Assembly (NCBI RefSeq): GCF_900102895.1
Contig: NZ_FNGD01000004.1
Span: 62,001-126,000 of the forward strand
Length of the DNA stretch: 64,000 nt
Direction: 5' to 3'
Source: Arthrobacter sp. ov407
GTDB lineage: Bacteria; Actinomycetota; Actinomycetes; Actinomycetales; Micrococcaceae
Position 1 is the stretch's first letter; every line of letters starts with the position of its first letter. Under the pieces are notes generated by a model, which was not told the origin of the DNA, searched no databases, and saw nothing but the letters and a program-made list of their open reading frames with translations. A program made the translations under genes and the position numbers. Shown piece after piece: positions 43,707-53,367 of this stretch.

Positions 43707-44111
43707 CTAGGAGAGGGCTCCGTCCGCCTTCACGGCAAGGACGGGCCGGTCCGCCTGCATGAGGATGCGCTGGGCGTGGCTGCCCAGGATGAATTTGCCG
43801 ACCTGTGAGCGGTGCCGCAGGCCAATGACAATCAGGGATGCGTTGACCTCGCGGGCGACGTCAAGGAATTCATCGGCGAGGTCGTCACGGTACGGCGGCT
43901 GGACCACGGTTGCCCGGATGCCAGCCTCCGTAGCCCGGCGGCCGGCCTGCTCCAGGACGTCGGCGGCTGCAACGGACTTATCTACCAGGGCGCCTTCGCG
44001 TGCTGAGTTGACGATAACCAAGTCTTCATTCCTGAGCATGGCTTCGGCAATGCCGGCGGTCAGGGCGGCCTCCCCTGCCGGTGTGGGGACGAAACCGACG
44101 ATGATGCTCAT
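43707..44111 (-). CDS. Universal stress protein (UspA-like), last gene of the tct operon
   Basis: The 134-residue product starts MSIIVGFVPTPAGEAALTAG and ends with GLRHRSQVGKFILGSHAQRI, an ATP-binding-type G-x2-G-x9-G-S motif, followed by DRPVLAVKADG. Its ATG overlaps the tctA stop by 4 bp, so it is cotranslated with the transporter. USPs placed in secondary-transporter operons, such as TeaD with TeaABC of Halomonas, modulate transport; a similar role is inferred. Confidence 0.88.
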   Translation of the reverse strand: MSIIVGFVPTPAGEAALTAGIAEAMLRNEDLVIVNSAREGALVDKSVAAADVLEQAGRRATEAGIRATVVQPPYRDDLADEFLDVAREVNASLIVIGLRHRSQVGKFILGSHAQRILMQADRPVLAVKADGALS

Positions 44112-45640
44112 ACCTTCTCCTTGATTTTCGTGGTGATGGGCTGTTCGCTTGGCGCTGTCGTCCCCTTCGCAAGCATGGACCGGATGCCCGGGAGTACCGC
44201 TACCAGGACGAACACGATCAGAAGCGTCGCGGAGATGGGGCGGGTGAAGAAGCCCGTGGGATCGCCGCCGAACACGAGAAGCGAACGACGCAGCGAGCTC
44301 TCCAGCAGGGATCCGAGGACGAAGGCCAGGACCAGTGGACCGGGTTCAAAGCCGAATTTCTTCATCAGGTATCCGACGATCCCGAACACCACGACGAGCG
44401 TTACATCGAACATGCTGTTGTTGATGGTGTAGGCGCCGAGCAGTGTGATGAGAGCGGTGACCGGGGCCAGGATCGCGGCCCGAACGCGGAGGATTTTTAC
44501 GAAGATTCCGACGAGGGGCAGGCTCATGATCAGCAGCAGGATGTTGCCGATGTACATGGAGTTGACGACGCCCCAGAACAGCTCGGGGTCCTGCTCCACC
44601 AGCTGCGGGCCCGGCGTCACTCCCTGGATCAGCAAGGCACCGAACATCAGGGCCATGGTGGCGTTAGCCGGGATTCCTAGGGTCAGCAGCGGGATGAATG
44701 ACGACGTTGCTGCGGCGTTGTTGGCGGTTTCCGGTCCAGCGACGCCCTCGGGCGCCCCTTTGCCGAATCGTTCCGGCTGCTTGGCGCGCTTCTTCTCCAT
44801 GGCATAGGAGGCCATCGATGCGATGGTGGCGCCGCCGCCGGGCAGGATGCCGAGGAAGAACCCGAGGACCGAACCGCGGGCGATCGCGCCGGAGGCCTGC
44901 TTGAGATCCGTCCGGGATGGCCAGACGTTCGTGACCTTGGATGGTGCCTTGGCGGCGCGGTGCCGCTCTTCGAGGTTGTAGAGGATTTCGCCCAGGCCGA
45001 AGATGCCCATGGCGATCGGTACGAAGTCGATTCCGTCGGCCAGCTCCAGGTTGCCGAAGGTGAAGCGGCTTTCGCCGGTGAAGATGTCCCGGCCGACTGT
45101 TGCCAGCAGCAGGCCGACGGCGGCGGCGATGAGTGCCTTGGTCTTGGCGCCGTTGCTGATGGTGGCCACCAACAGGATCCCGAGCAGTGCGAGTGCCGAG
45201 TATTCTGCCGGGCCGAAGTCGAGGGCAAAGCTCGCCACGACGGGGGCGAGGAAGGTCAGGCCGATGATTGAGGCGGTTCCGCCGATGAACGAGCCGATGG
45301 ACGCCAGGCCGAGTGCGGTGCCGGCCTTCCCCTGTTTGGCCATCTGGTAGCCGTCGAAGACGGTCACCACAGACGAGGCTTCGCCGGGAAGCCGGAGGAG
45401 CACCGAGGTGATGGTGCCGCCGTACTGTGCGCCGTAGAAGATGCCCGCGAGCATGATGATGGCGGTGACGGGTTCGACGTTGTAGGTCAGCGGCAGCAGG
45501 ATGGCGATGGTTGCCGCGGGCCCCAGACCGGGCAGGACACCGATTAACATGCCGATGACGACGCCGATCAGGCAGTACAGGAGGTTGCTCGGCTCCAGGA
45601 CAACGGCGAATCCGTTGATCACGGGATTTAGAAAATCCAC
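44108..45640 (-). CDS. tctA: Tripartite tricarboxylate transporter large permease TctA
   Basis: The 510-residue membrane protein has the TctA family blocks IGVVIGMLIGVLPGLGPAAT, IFYGAQYGGTITSVLLRLPG and LGFFLGILPGGGATIASMAS, with about 12 TM helices. It is the channel subunit of a TTT importer driven by an ion gradient. It lies 9 bp after tctB and overlaps the usp gene. Given the locus, the substrate is probably glucarate or galactarate rather than citrate; this is inferred from the neighbours. Confidence 0.93.
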   Translation of the reverse strand: MDFLNPVINGFAVVLEPSNLLYCLIGVVIGMLIGVLPGLGPAATIAILLPLTYNVEPVTAIIMLAGIFYGAQYGGTITSVLLRLPGEASSVVTVFDGYQMAKQGKAGTALGLASIGSFIGGTASIIGLTFLAPVVASFALDFGPAEYSALALLGILLVATISNGAKTKALIAAAVGLLLATVGRDIFTGESRFTFGNLELADGIDFVPIAMGIFGLGEILYNLEERHRAAKAPSKVTNVWPSRTDLKQASGAIARGSVLGFFLGILPGGGATIASMASYAMEKKRAKQPERFGKGAPEGVAGPETANNAAATSSFIPLLTLGIPANATMALMFGALLIQGVTPGPQLVEQDPELFWGVVNSMYIGNILLLIMSLPLVGIFVKILRVRAAILAPVTALITLLGAYTINNSMFDVTLVVVFGIVGYLMKKFGFEPGPLVLAFVLGSLLESSLRRSLLVFGGDPTGFFTRPISATLLIVFVLVAVLPGIRSMLAKGTTAPSEQPITTKIKEKV

Positions 45641-45649
45641 GGGGTTCTC

Positions 45650-46246
45650 CTAGAAGAGGTGGGGAATGGAGGTGTTGAGCGCAAGGACGAAGATTCCGTA
45701 GAACGCCGCCACGACGATCGCGCTCACCAGCACGGTGGTGAGCCACGTTTCGCCGCCGAGGAAGCGCATCCAGATGACGCACAGGGCGAGGGCGGGCAGT
45801 TCAAAACCGATGGCCGGCATCAGCGCGACCATGGCGGCGAGGGTGACGAGCCCTGTGAGGGGTGCGGAGGACATGCGGGTGAACTTCTCCGCGTCCCGGT
45901 TGTGCCGCCCGATGATCAACTGGAAGAGTCCCAGGACCACCATGACGCAGCTGATCATGAACGGCCACAGCCCAGGCTCCGGCGCCGCCGGAGTGCCGAG
46001 GCCCATCGCAACGGACAGGACCAGTGCGCCGGTGCCGACGCCGAGTACCACCAAGGAGGATGCCGCATTTGCCAGCGCTCCGGCGGCAGGAGGCTTCTCG
46101 TCCTCCCACTGCGCGGCGAGTTGCTCCGGCGTGAGGTCCTCTAGAAGGTCTTCGTCAGGAGCTTCGGGGGCGTCCCCGCCGGAGGGGGCGGCCGGGCGGC
46201 TTCCCCCTCCGGCGGGCACTGCAGGTGAAGACGACACTGGGATCAC
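45650..46246 (-). CDS. tctB: Tripartite tricarboxylate transporter small permease TctB
   Basis: The 198-residue product has a Pro/Ala/Glu-rich cytoplasmic N-terminus (to about residue 55). Four TM helices typical of TctB follow, including SSLVVLGVGTGALVLSVAMG and FMISCVMVVLGLFQLIIGRH. The N-terminal extension is longer than in most TctB proteins. The start overlaps the stop of tctC. Confidence 0.88.
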   Translation of the reverse strand: MIPVSSSPAVPAGGGSRPAAPSGGDAPEAPDEDLLEDLTPEQLAAQWEDEKPPAAGALANAASSLVVLGVGTGALVLSVAMGLGTPAAPEPGLWPFMISCVMVVLGLFQLIIGRHNRDAEKFTRMSSAPLTGLVTLAAMVALMPAIGFELPALALCVIWMRFLGGETWLTTVLVSAIVVAAFYGIFVLALNTSIPHLF

Positions 46247-47244
46247 TTCGTTCCGCTGAGGCTGATGTCGTACTTCTCCACCAGCGCCTTGTACTTAGCG
46301 GCGTAGTCCTTCCACTGGGTGACGACTTCCTCGCCGGAGATTTCCTTCGGGGTCAGCATGTTCTTCTTGTTGAATTCCTTGTAGGAATCGGACTTGAAGG
46401 TCTCCTGGATGGCAGCGAGCAGCTTGTCCTTCACGTCCTTGGGGGTTCCTTTGGGAGCGGCGACGGCGCGGTACTGCGCCACGGGAACGTCGTAACCGGA
46501 TTCCTTGGCTGTGGGCACGTCCGGGAGGAAGGAGTTCCGCTCCTCCGAGAAGACGAGCAGCGGTGCGACCTTTCCGGCCTTGATCTGCGGCATGGCTTCG
46601 CCGAGCTGGATGGTGGAGACTTCGACCTGGTTGCCGAGGACCGCGGTGAGGGCGGGTTTGCCGCTGTCGAACGGGACATCGGTGCCCTTGACGCCGGCCT
46701 GCTTGAAGAGGACGGTCTGTGCCAGCTGGCTGCCGGTGCCCACGCCGGTGGTGCCGAAGGTGATATTGCGCCCGGCTCCGGTCAGGTCCTTGATGCTGTT
46801 GAAGCCGGAGGCCTTGCTGGCCACCAGCACGTAGTCGTCCTGGGACAGGCCGGCGATGATGTCCAGGTCGTCGATGTTGACGGCTTCATCCGCGGTAACC
46901 GCCAACGGGGTGATCGTGATCAGGGACGCGGTGACTAGCAGGAGGTTCTGGCCGTCGGCGGGCTTGCCGGCAACTTCCTTCGTGGCCAGGGCGCCGTTCG
47001 CGCCCGGCTTGTTCACCACAGGCATCGGGGCGCCGAGGGTTTTGGACGCACCTTCGGAGATGGCGCGGGCGATCAAGTCGGTGCTGCCGCCGGCGGCCTG
47101 GCCCACGGTGAGGCTTATGGGCCCGTTCGGATATTTGGAAGAATCGCTACTGCCGCCGGCAACATTGCCGCAAGCCGTCAGCGCCAAGAGCGTGACGGCG
47201 GATGCCGCTCCAATTACGGTGCGGCGCGAAGGGAAGTGCATCAT
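46243..47244 (-). CDS. tctC: Tripartite tricarboxylate transporter substrate-binding lipoprotein TctC
   Basis: The 333-residue product has a signal sequence with a lipobox ending LTAC. The TctC fold follows with PNGPISLTVGQAAGGSTDLI, VVNKPGANGALATKEVAGKP and ITFGTTGVGTGSQLAQTVLF. Such proteins trap carboxylates outside the membrane and hand them to TctAB. An ATG one codon downstream is equally possible. The gene is the first of the operon and is divergent from the LysR regulator, with a shared operator in between. Confidence 0.92.
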   Translation of the reverse strand: MMHFPSRRTVIGAASAVTLLALTACGNVAGGSSDSSKYPNGPISLTVGQAAGGSTDLIARAISEGASKTLGAPMPVVNKPGANGALATKEVAGKPADGQNLLLVTASLITITPLAVTADEAVNIDDLDIIAGLSQDDYVLVASKASGFNSIKDLTGAGRNITFGTTGVGTGSQLAQTVLFKQAGVKGTDVPFDSGKPALTAVLGNQVEVSTIQLGEAMPQIKAGKVAPLLVFSEERNSFLPDVPTAKESGYDVPVAQYRAVAAPKGTPKDVKDKLLAAIQETFKSDSYKEFNKKNMLTPKEISGEEVVTQWKDYAAKYKALVEKYDISLSGTK

Positions 47245-47334
47245 TGAAACTCCTCATGGATGGTCAGGGCCCAGTGCCCCGGAAGCATGTGAACCGCGTC
47301 ACTGCCGGTTCGCTGTGTCGAGTGTAGGGAGCGG

Positions 47335-47378
47335 CTATGATGCATGTCTAAGCCCAAATATGCATCGAGTGATACCGG
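47335..47378 (-). promoter_or_regulatory. Aldarate-locus operator, site 3 (upstream of tctC)
   Basis: On the minus strand the order is GGTATC, ACTCGATGCATA, TTTGGGC, TTAGAC, ATGCATCAT. This matches sites at 48288 and 55246 and points toward tctC about 90 nt away. It lies 10 bp before the LysR start, so binding would also affect lysR itself. The element includes two ATGCAT copies 14 bp apart. Confidence 0.55.
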
Positions 47379-47387
47379 AAAGGCATC

Positions 47388-48272
47388 ATGTTCACTTTTG
47401 ACCAGCTGGCCGGATTCATCGCGGTGGCAGAAGAGCTTCACTTCGGCCGCGCCGCGGAACGCCTGAATATGACCCAGCCTCCGCTGAGCCGGCAGATCCA
47501 AAAGCTGGAGAAGGCCGTTGGCGCCGAGCTGCTGGAACGGGACAACCGAAAGGTCCAGCTCACCCCGGCCGGAACCGCCTTCCTGGAGGAAGCCAGGCGG
47601 TTGTTGGCCCTCGCGGAACGCGCCCCTGTCACCGCCCGCCGCATCGCGTCGGGCCGCTCCGGCCTTCTGCGAATCGGTTTCACCGCCGCCAGCGGGTTCA
47701 GTATCTTGGGGCCGCTCCTCGAAGAGATTTCGGCGATCCTCCCCGACGTCGACGTCGACCTGCAGGAACTGGTGACCGGCGAACAGATCCAGGCCCTTGA
47801 AACGGGAGAACTGGACCTGGGGCTGGCACGCCCGCCCTTCGATAAGGAAGTCTTCGACTCGCGGCTCCTGTACCGCGAATCCATGATGGTGGCGGTTCCG
47901 GCCGGCCACCCCCTGGCCCGCCGCGGCGGCGTTGTAGGGAACGACGACCTCAAGGATGAGGCCCTCATCATGCATTCGCCTCTGCAGGCCCGGTACTTCT
48001 ACGACCTCGTGATCCGCATGCTGCCGGTGCAGCACGGCAACGTGGTCCACACCGTAAGCCAGATCCTCACCATGGTCTCGCTGGTGGCGGCCAAACGCGG
48101 CGTCGCCTTTGTGCCCCGGTCCGCCACAGCGCTGGGCATCCAGGGGGTCGAATTCCTCCCGCTGGCCAGCAGCCACGGCGAACCCGTGGAGCTCCATGCC
48201 ATCTGGAGCCGGAAAGTGAGCAATCCCGCCCTGTCACGGCTTCTCGGCAGCCTGGACTTCCAGCTGGACTAG
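47388..48272 (+). CDS. LysR-family transcriptional regulator of the aldarate locus
   Basis: The 294-residue product has the N-terminal winged helix-turn-helix (FIAVAEELHFGRAAERLNMT, then QPPLSRQIQKLEKAVGAELL) and a periplasmic-binding-like effector domain. It is divergent from tctC and upstream of kdgD, with similar operator-like sequences before both. It likely responds to glucarate, galactarate or a pathway intermediate. Confidence 0.9.
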   Translation: MFTFDQLAGFIAVAEELHFGRAAERLNMTQPPLSRQIQKLEKAVGAELLERDNRKVQLTPAGTAFLEEARRLLALAERAPVTARRIASGRSGLLRIGFTAASGFSILGPLLEEISAILPDVDVDLQELVTGEQIQALETGELDLGLARPPFDKEVFDSRLLYRESMMVAVPAGHPLARRGGVVGNDDLKDEALIMHSPLQARYFYDLVIRMLPVQHGNVVHTVSQILTMVSLVAAKRGVAFVPRSATALGIQGVEFLPLASSHGEPVELHAIWSRKVSNPALSRLLGSLDFQLD

Positions 48273-48287
48273 CAGCATGGCAATGCA

Positions 48288-48331
48288 CTCAAGGTATCAA
48301 TGCATTCAATAATGCACTTGGACAGGCATGA
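48288..48331 (+). promoter_or_regulatory. Aldarate-locus operator, site 1 (upstream of kdgD)
   Basis: CTCAAGGTATC is followed by AA and a perfect palindrome TGCATT-CAAT-AATGCA (48301-48316), then CTTGGACAGGCATGAGG. It shares GGTATC, ATGCA, TTGGAC and GGCAT in the same order with the sites at 55246 and 47335. The kdgD start is about 70 nt downstream. Confidence 0.6.
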
Positions 48332-48401
48332 GGCACCAAACCTAGTCTGAAGGGGAACCGCACTTCCCCGCCGACTTGGCGCATACCCGGAGGACCACAC
48401 C

Positions 48402-49316
48402 GTGGCAAAATACACACCCCAGGAACTGGCGAACGTCCTCAAGGACGGGCTGCTCTCCTTCCCCGTCACCTCGTTCGACGCACAGCTGCAGTTCGACGAG
48501 GAGAACTACCGCAAGCACCTCGCCTGGCAGGCCAGCTTCCCCGTGGCCGGACTCTTCGCGGCCGGCGGAACCGGTGAGGGCTTCTCGCTGACCCCGTCCG
48601 AGTCCGAGCGCGTTGTCCGTGCCGCCGTCGAGGAAGTCGGCGGCATCGTCCCCGTCCTGGCCTCCGCCGGCGGCTCCACCGCCCAGGCCGTCGAGAACGC
48701 GCGCGCCGCGGAAGCCGCCGGCGCCGAAGGCATCCTGCTGCTGCCGCCCTACCTCACCGAAGCAGACCAGGGCGGCCTGATCGAACACGTCAGCGCCATC
48801 TGCCGGTCCACCTCCCTCGGCGTCATCATCTACAACCGTGCGAACGCGATCTACAAGGACACCACGGTCGCCACCCTGGCCGAGCGTCACGAGAACCTGA
48901 TCGGCTTCAAGGACGGCGTCGGCGACCTCGAGCACGATGCCCGCGTGTACGCCAAGCTGGGCGATCGCCTGTTCTACCTCGGCGGCCTCCCGACGGCGGA
49001 GACCTTCGCCCTCCCGCTGCTGCAGCTGGGCATGAGCACCTACTCCAGCGCCATGTACAACTTCGTGCCCCAGTTTGCCCTGGACTTCTACCAGGACGTC
49101 CGCAATCAAGACCGGGTTGCCGTCAACAAGAAGCTCAACGAGTTCGTGATCCCGTACCTCGACATCCGCGACCGGGTAAAGGGCTACTCTGTCTCGATCG
49201 TCAAAGGTGGCCTCGACGCGATCGGCCGCTCCGCCGGCGGAGTCCGTCCGCCGCTGCAGAACCTGGCGCCCCAGGACCTCGCAGACCTCAAGTCCCTCAT
49301 CGCCACCGTTTCCTAG
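48402..49316 (+). CDS. kdgD: 5-dehydro-4-deoxyglucarate dehydratase
   Basis: The 304-residue TIM-barrel protein belongs to the DHDPS/NAL superfamily. It has the KdgD-like phosphate-free substrate loop [15 protein letters not shown], Tyr144 in [11 protein letters not shown] and Schiff-base Lys170 in [11 protein letters not shown]. It converts 5-dehydro-4-deoxy-D-glucarate to 2-oxoglutarate semialdehyde with loss of CO2 and water. The GTG start follows an AGGA region. The dehydrogenase that uses its product lies 11 bp downstream. Confidence 0.93.
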   Translation: MAKYTPQELANVLKDGLLSFPVTSFDAQLQFDEENYRKHLAWQASFPVAGLFAAGGTGEGFSLTPSESERVVRAAVEEVGGIVPVLASAGGSTAQAVENARAAEAAGAEGILLLPPYLTEADQGGLIEHVSAICRSTSLGVIIYNRANAIYKDTTVATLAERHENLIGFKDGVGDLEHDARVYAKLGDRLFYLGGLPTAETFALPLLQLGMSTYSSAMYNFVPQFALDFYQDVRNQDRVAVNKKLNEFVIPYLDIRDRVKGYSVSIVKGGLDAIGRSAGGVRPPLQNLAPQDLADLKSLIATVS

Positions 49317-49327
49317 GAGGATGCACC

Positions 49328-50950
49328 GTGACACTCACCGGACGCTCACTCATTGCCGGCCAGGCCGTCGCCGGTGACGGCAAGACGGCATACGCCTTCA
49401 ATCCTGCCACCAACTCCCAGCTCGAGCCCGGCTACACGCTGCTCACCGAGGACCAGCTGAAGGACGCCACCGCTGCGGCCGCCGCGGCCTACCCCTCCTT
49501 CAGTACGCTCGACCCGGAAACCCACGCCCGGTTCCTGGAGGCCATTGCCGAGAACATCGAGGCGATCGGCGAGGAACTCGTCACCCGCGCGGGCCTCGAG
49601 ACCGGGCTGCCGGCCGCGAGGCTGCAGGGCGAGCGAGCGCGCACCACCGGCCAGCTCCGGCTTTTCGCCGGCGTCGTCCGCCAAGGTGACTTCCGCGGCG
49701 TCCGGATCGACCCGGCGTTGCCGGACCGCGCCCCCCTGCCGCGCGCCGACATCCGCCAGCGGCAGATCCCGCTCGGTCCCGTCGCCGTGTTTGGTGCCAG
49801 CAACTTCCCGCTGGCGTTCTCGACGGCGGGCGGCGACACCGCCTCCGCCCTCGCCGCCGGCTGCCCCGTGGTGTTCAAGGCCCACAATGCGCACCCCGGC
49901 ACCGGCGAACTCGTCGGTCAGGCCATCGCCACGGCCGTCCGCGACACCGGGCTGCACCCCGGCGTGTTCTCGCTGATCTACGGCCCGGGCAGCAGCATCG
50001 GCCAGGCCCTCGTCGCCGATCCGGCCATCAAGGCAGTCGGCTTCACGGGCTCGCAGTCCGCCGGCATCGCCCTGATGCGCACCGCAGCTGCCCGGCCGGA
50101 GCCCATTCCGGTCTATGCGGAAATGTCTTCGCTCAACCCGGTCTTCGTCTTCCCCGGCGCCCTCGAAGGCGACGTGGATGCCCTGGCGCGGCAGTACGTC
50201 ACCGCCGTCACCGGCAGCTCCGGGCAGCTGTGCACCTCCCCCGGTCTCCTGTTCGCCCCTGCCGGTGCGGCCGGCGACGCCTTTGCCGCCGCGGTCGGCC
50301 GGGCCGTGTCCTCCTGCGCCGGGCAGACCATGCTGACCGCAGGCATCGCCGGGTCCTGGAACGCCGGCGCCGAAGCGCTGGGCTCCGCCGAGAACGTCAG
50401 CGTCGTCGGGCAAGGCGCCGAAGGGGCGACGAAGAACGCCCCCGCCCCCGCAATCTTCGGCACCAGCGTCGCCGAGTTCGTGTCCAACCCCGTGCTCCAC
50501 CAGGAAATCTTCGGCGCCGCCAGCCTGGTGATCCGTTACTCCACCACCGAGGAACTCGTTGACGCCGCCACCCGGCTCGAAGGCCAGCTCACGGCATCCC
50601 TGCAGCTGACCGAGGCGGACTACCCGGCAGCGGCTCCGCTCATCCCCGCACTGGAGCAGAAGGTCGGCCGGATTATTGTCAACGGCTGGCCGACCGGCGT
50701 CGAAGTAGGCCACGCCATGGTGCACGGCGGCCCGTTCCCCGCCACATCGGACACTCGAACCACCTCCGTGGGCACGCTGGCGATCAACCGGTTCCTGCGG
50801 CCCGTCGCCTACCAGAACCTGCCCCAGGAACTGCTCCCGGCGCCGCTGCAGGATCCGAACCCCTGGCGGCTGAACCGCCGGATCGACGGCGTCGTTCATA
50901 TCGCCGGAGCAGAAGAGGCAGCAACAGAGAAAGCAGAGGTCAACGCGTGA
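49328..50950 (+). CDS. 2,5-dioxovalerate (2-oxoglutarate semialdehyde) dehydrogenase
   Basis: The 540-residue product is an aldehyde dehydrogenase. Cofactor-binding [20 protein letters not shown], the general-base Glu in [14 protein letters not shown] and the catalytic Cys in [16 protein letters not shown] are all visible. The layout matches the NADP-dependent KGSADH branch. It oxidises the KdgD product to 2-oxoglutarate, feeding the TCA cycle. The GTG start has AGGAGG just upstream, and its end overlaps the gudD start by 4 bp. Confidence 0.92.
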   Translation: MTLTGRSLIAGQAVAGDGKTAYAFNPATNSQLEPGYTLLTEDQLKDATAAAAAAYPSFSTLDPETHARFLEAIAENIEAIGEELVTRAGLETGLPAARLQGERARTTGQLRLFAGVVRQGDFRGVRIDPALPDRAPLPRADIRQRQIPLGPVAVFGASNFPLAFSTAGGDTASALAAGCPVVFKAHNAHPGTGELVGQAIATAVRDTGLHPGVFSLIYGPGSSIGQALVADPAIKAVGFTGSQSAGIALMRTAAARPEPIPVYAEMSSLNPVFVFPGALEGDVDALARQYVTAVTGSSGQLCTSPGLLFAPAGAAGDAFAAAVGRAVSSCAGQTMLTAGIAGSWNAGAEALGSAENVSVVGQGAEGATKNAPAPAIFGTSVAEFVSNPVLHQEIFGAASLVIRYSTTEELVDAATRLEGQLTASLQLTEADYPAAAPLIPALEQKVGRIIVNGWPTGVEVGHAMVHGGPFPATSDTRTTSVGTLAINRFLRPVAYQNLPQELLPAPLQDPNPWRLNRRIDGVVHIAGAEEAATEKAEVNA

Positions 50951-52275
50951 GCACGCAGCCCACCATCGCCCACGTTGAAGTGGTCCCGGTCGCCGGGCAC
51001 GACAGCATGCTGATGAACCTCAGCGGCGCGCACGGCCCATTCTTCACCCGCAACATCGTGCTCATCACCGATTCGGACGGGCGCACCGGCCTCGGCGAAG
51101 TGCCGGGCGGGGAGAAGATCCGCGCCACCATCGAGGAGGCCGGCGCCTTCCTGGCCGGACAGCCGGTGGCCCGCTACCGCTCCCTGCTGCGGGACGTCGC
51201 GGCGAAGTTCGCCGACCGCGACGCCGGCGGCCGCGGCCTGCAGACCTTTGACCTGCGCACCACCGTCCATGCCGTCACCGCCGTCGAATCCGCCCTCCTT
51301 GACCTGCACGGACAGTTCCTCGAAGTTCCGGTCGCGGAATTGCTCGGCGACGGCCAGCAGCGCAGCTCGGTGCCCATGCTTGGCTATCTGTTCTTCATCG
51401 GCGACCCCGGTCGGACGGATTTGCCATACCTGGTGGAGGACGCACCGGCAGACCGGTGGGAAAAGCTCCGCCGACACGAAGCCATGACGCCCGAGGCCGT
51501 GGTGGCCCTGGCCGAAGCAGCCCAGGAACGGTACGGCTTCAGCGACTTCAAGCTCAAGGGCGGCGTGCTCTCCGGCGACGCCGAGGTGGATGTGGTGACC
51601 GCCCTGGCCAAGCGCTTCCCGGAGGCCCGGATCACCCTTGATCCCAACGGCGCCTGGCTCCTTGACGAAGCCATCCGCCTGGGCAAACGCATGCAGGGCG
51701 TGGTGGCGTACGCCGAAGACCCCTGCGGCGCGGAAGGCCGCTTCTCCGGACGCGAGGTCATGGCTGAATTCCGCCGTGCCACCGGGCTGAAGACCGCCAC
51801 GAACATGATCGCCACGGACTGGCGCGAAATGTCCCACGCCATCCGCAGCAACGCCGTCGACATTCCGTTGGCGGACCCGCATTTCTGGACCATGCACGGC
51901 TCCGTCCGGGTGGCGCAGATGTGCGCCGAATTCGGCCTGACCTGGGGATCGCACTCGAACAACCACTTCGACATCTCGCTCGCAATGTTCACCCACACCG
52001 GGGCAGCCGCCCCAGGCGAGATCACGGCGCTGGACACCCACTGGATCTGGCAGGACGGCCAGGGGCTCACCAAGGACCCGCTGCAGATCAAGGACGGTGC
52101 GATCAAGGTTCCTGACGCTCCCGGCCTCGGCATCGAGCTGGACCGCGACGCCCTGGACAAGGCACACCAGCTGTATCTGGAACACGGCCTCGACGCCCGC
52201 GACGACAGCATCGGCATGCAGTACTACATTGACGGCTGGTCCTTTGACCCCAAGCGGCCCTGCCTCGTTCGATAG
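50947..52275 (+). CDS. gudD: Glucarate dehydratase
   Basis: The 442-residue enolase-superfamily product matches GudD in length and motifs: [20 protein letters not shown] (catalytic Lys pair region), [13 protein letters not shown] (metal Asp), [14 protein letters not shown] and [18 protein letters not shown] (catalytic His/Asp). It dehydrates D-glucarate (and often L-idarate) to 5-dehydro-4-deoxy-D-glucarate, the KdgD substrate. It is translated from a GTG overlapping the ALDH stop. Confidence 0.93.
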   Translation: MSTQPTIAHVEVVPVAGHDSMLMNLSGAHGPFFTRNIVLITDSDGRTGLGEVPGGEKIRATIEEAGAFLAGQPVARYRSLLRDVAAKFADRDAGGRGLQTFDLRTTVHAVTAVESALLDLHGQFLEVPVAELLGDGQQRSSVPMLGYLFFIGDPGRTDLPYLVEDAPADRWEKLRRHEAMTPEAVVALAEAAQERYGFSDFKLKGGVLSGDAEVDVVTALAKRFPEARITLDPNGAWLLDEAIRLGKRMQGVVAYAEDPCGAEGRFSGREVMAEFRRATGLKTATNMIATDWREMSHAIRSNAVDIPLADPHFWTMHGSVRVAQMCAEFGLTWGSHSNNHFDISLAMFTHTGAAAPGEITALDTHWIWQDGQGLTKDPLQIKDGAIKVPDAPGLGIELDRDALDKAHQLYLEHGLDARDDSIGMQYYIDGWSFDPKRPCLVR

Positions 52276-52345
52276 GGATTGTTCGCTAGGGATAACCCCA
52301 CCTCCGGCTCCCTTGGCGGCAGGCACATGACACGAAGGACCACAC

Positions 52346-53266
52346 TTGGGCGGCGTTCTCACCGGCATACTGATTGTCGCCTCCGTCATCGCCGTCGGAT
52401 ATCTCGCGGCCCGGCTGCGGATCCTCGGACCGGAAGTCCAGGGCGCCCTGACCCGCACCGCCTACTACGTCACCAACCCGGCGCTGTTGTTCACGGTGGT
52501 GGCCGGAAGCGATATCCGCGCCGCGCTCGGAACTGATGCCCCGCTGGCGCTGCTCTCCGCGGCGGCAGTGGGGCTGCTCTATTCGCTGCTGAGTTTCCTG
52601 TTCTTCCGCCGGCCGGTGGCGGAGACAGCCGTCGGCGCGATGGCCAGCAGCTACGCGAACGCCAACAACATCGGGATTCCCGTCTCCCTCTACGCTGTGG
52701 GAACGGCCCAGCACGTGGCTCCCGTCCTGTTGGCGCAGATCCTCGTCCTCGCACCGGTCTATTTGACCGTACTGGGCCTCGCCTCGGGGTCGAAGATCTC
52801 CTGGCAGAGACTGCTGCTCCAGCCGTTCGCCAACCCCATGATCATCGCCTCCGGCCTGGGCGCAGTCATCGCAGTGACCGGCTGGACAGTTCCAGAACTG
52901 CTGCTGAAACCCGTCGACATGCTCGCCGGCGGCGCCGTCCCCATGGTGCTGCTGGCCTTCGGACTATCCCTGGCAGGCAGGGCCCCGCTGCAAAAGGGCG
53001 ACGGGCGCACCGAATCGCTCGTCGCCACCTCCCTGAAGATCGCCGGCATGCCCGTGATCGTCTGGGCCCTGGGCCGCTTCGTCTTCGGCCTCGAGGGGCA
53101 GCATCTGCTGGCCATCGTGATCATGGGGGCGCTGCCCACAGCCCAGAATGTCTTCCTCTTCGCATCCCCGTACCGCCGCGGCGTGATCGTGGCCCGGGAC
53201 GTCATCCTGTGCACGACTCTGCTCTGCGCAGGCTCCTTGCTGGTCATCGCCTGGCTGCTTGGCTGA
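52346..53266 (+). CDS. AEC-family (auxin efflux carrier-like) permease
   Basis: The 306-residue product from TTG 52346, with AAGGA upstream, has about ten TM helices. Family blocks include LRILGPEVQGALTRTAYYVT, NANNIGIPVSLYAVGTAQHV (unwound helix) and GALPTAQNVFLFASPYRRGV. AEC proteins move small carboxylates such as malate or malonate. Its position directly after gudD suggests transport of an aldarate or a pathway acid. Confidence 0.88.
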   Translation: MGGVLTGILIVASVIAVGYLAARLRILGPEVQGALTRTAYYVTNPALLFTVVAGSDIRAALGTDAPLALLSAAAVGLLYSLLSFLFFRRPVAETAVGAMASSYANANNIGIPVSLYAVGTAQHVAPVLLAQILVLAPVYLTVLGLASGSKISWQRLLLQPFANPMIIASGLGAVIAVTGWTVPELLLKPVDMLAGGAVPMVLLAFGLSLAGRAPLQKGDGRTESLVATSLKIAGMPVIVWALGRFVFGLEGQHLLAIVIMGALPTAQNVFLFASPYRRGVIVARDVILCTTLLCAGSLLVIAWLLG

Positions 53267-53290
53267 TTGCGGCGAACCACGGAAACCGAC

Positions 53291-53321
53291 ACTTGTTATA
53301 CAAGTAAGTTACTTGTAACCT
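53291..53321 (+). promoter_or_regulatory. Promoter with FadR/GntR-type palindromes
   Basis: ACTTGT-TAT-ACAAGT (53291-53305) is a perfect inverted repeat that fits the TNGTNNNACNA pattern of FadR-type GntR regulators. A second palindrome, GTTAC-TT-GTAAC, lies at 53308-53319. A TTGTTA -35 (53293-53298) and a TAACCT -10 (53316-53321), 17 bp apart, are embedded in them. The regulator encoded at 54506 is the likely ligand. Confidence 0.65.
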
Positions 53322-53367
53322 AAGTTGAGCGGGGCGGAGTTGCCTCGCAGGAACTTCAGGGAGAACC

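Noticed and set aside
50896..52458. 520-codon minus-strand frame opposite gudD
   Set aside because: GudD is unambiguous, and the antisense product shows typical shadow composition.
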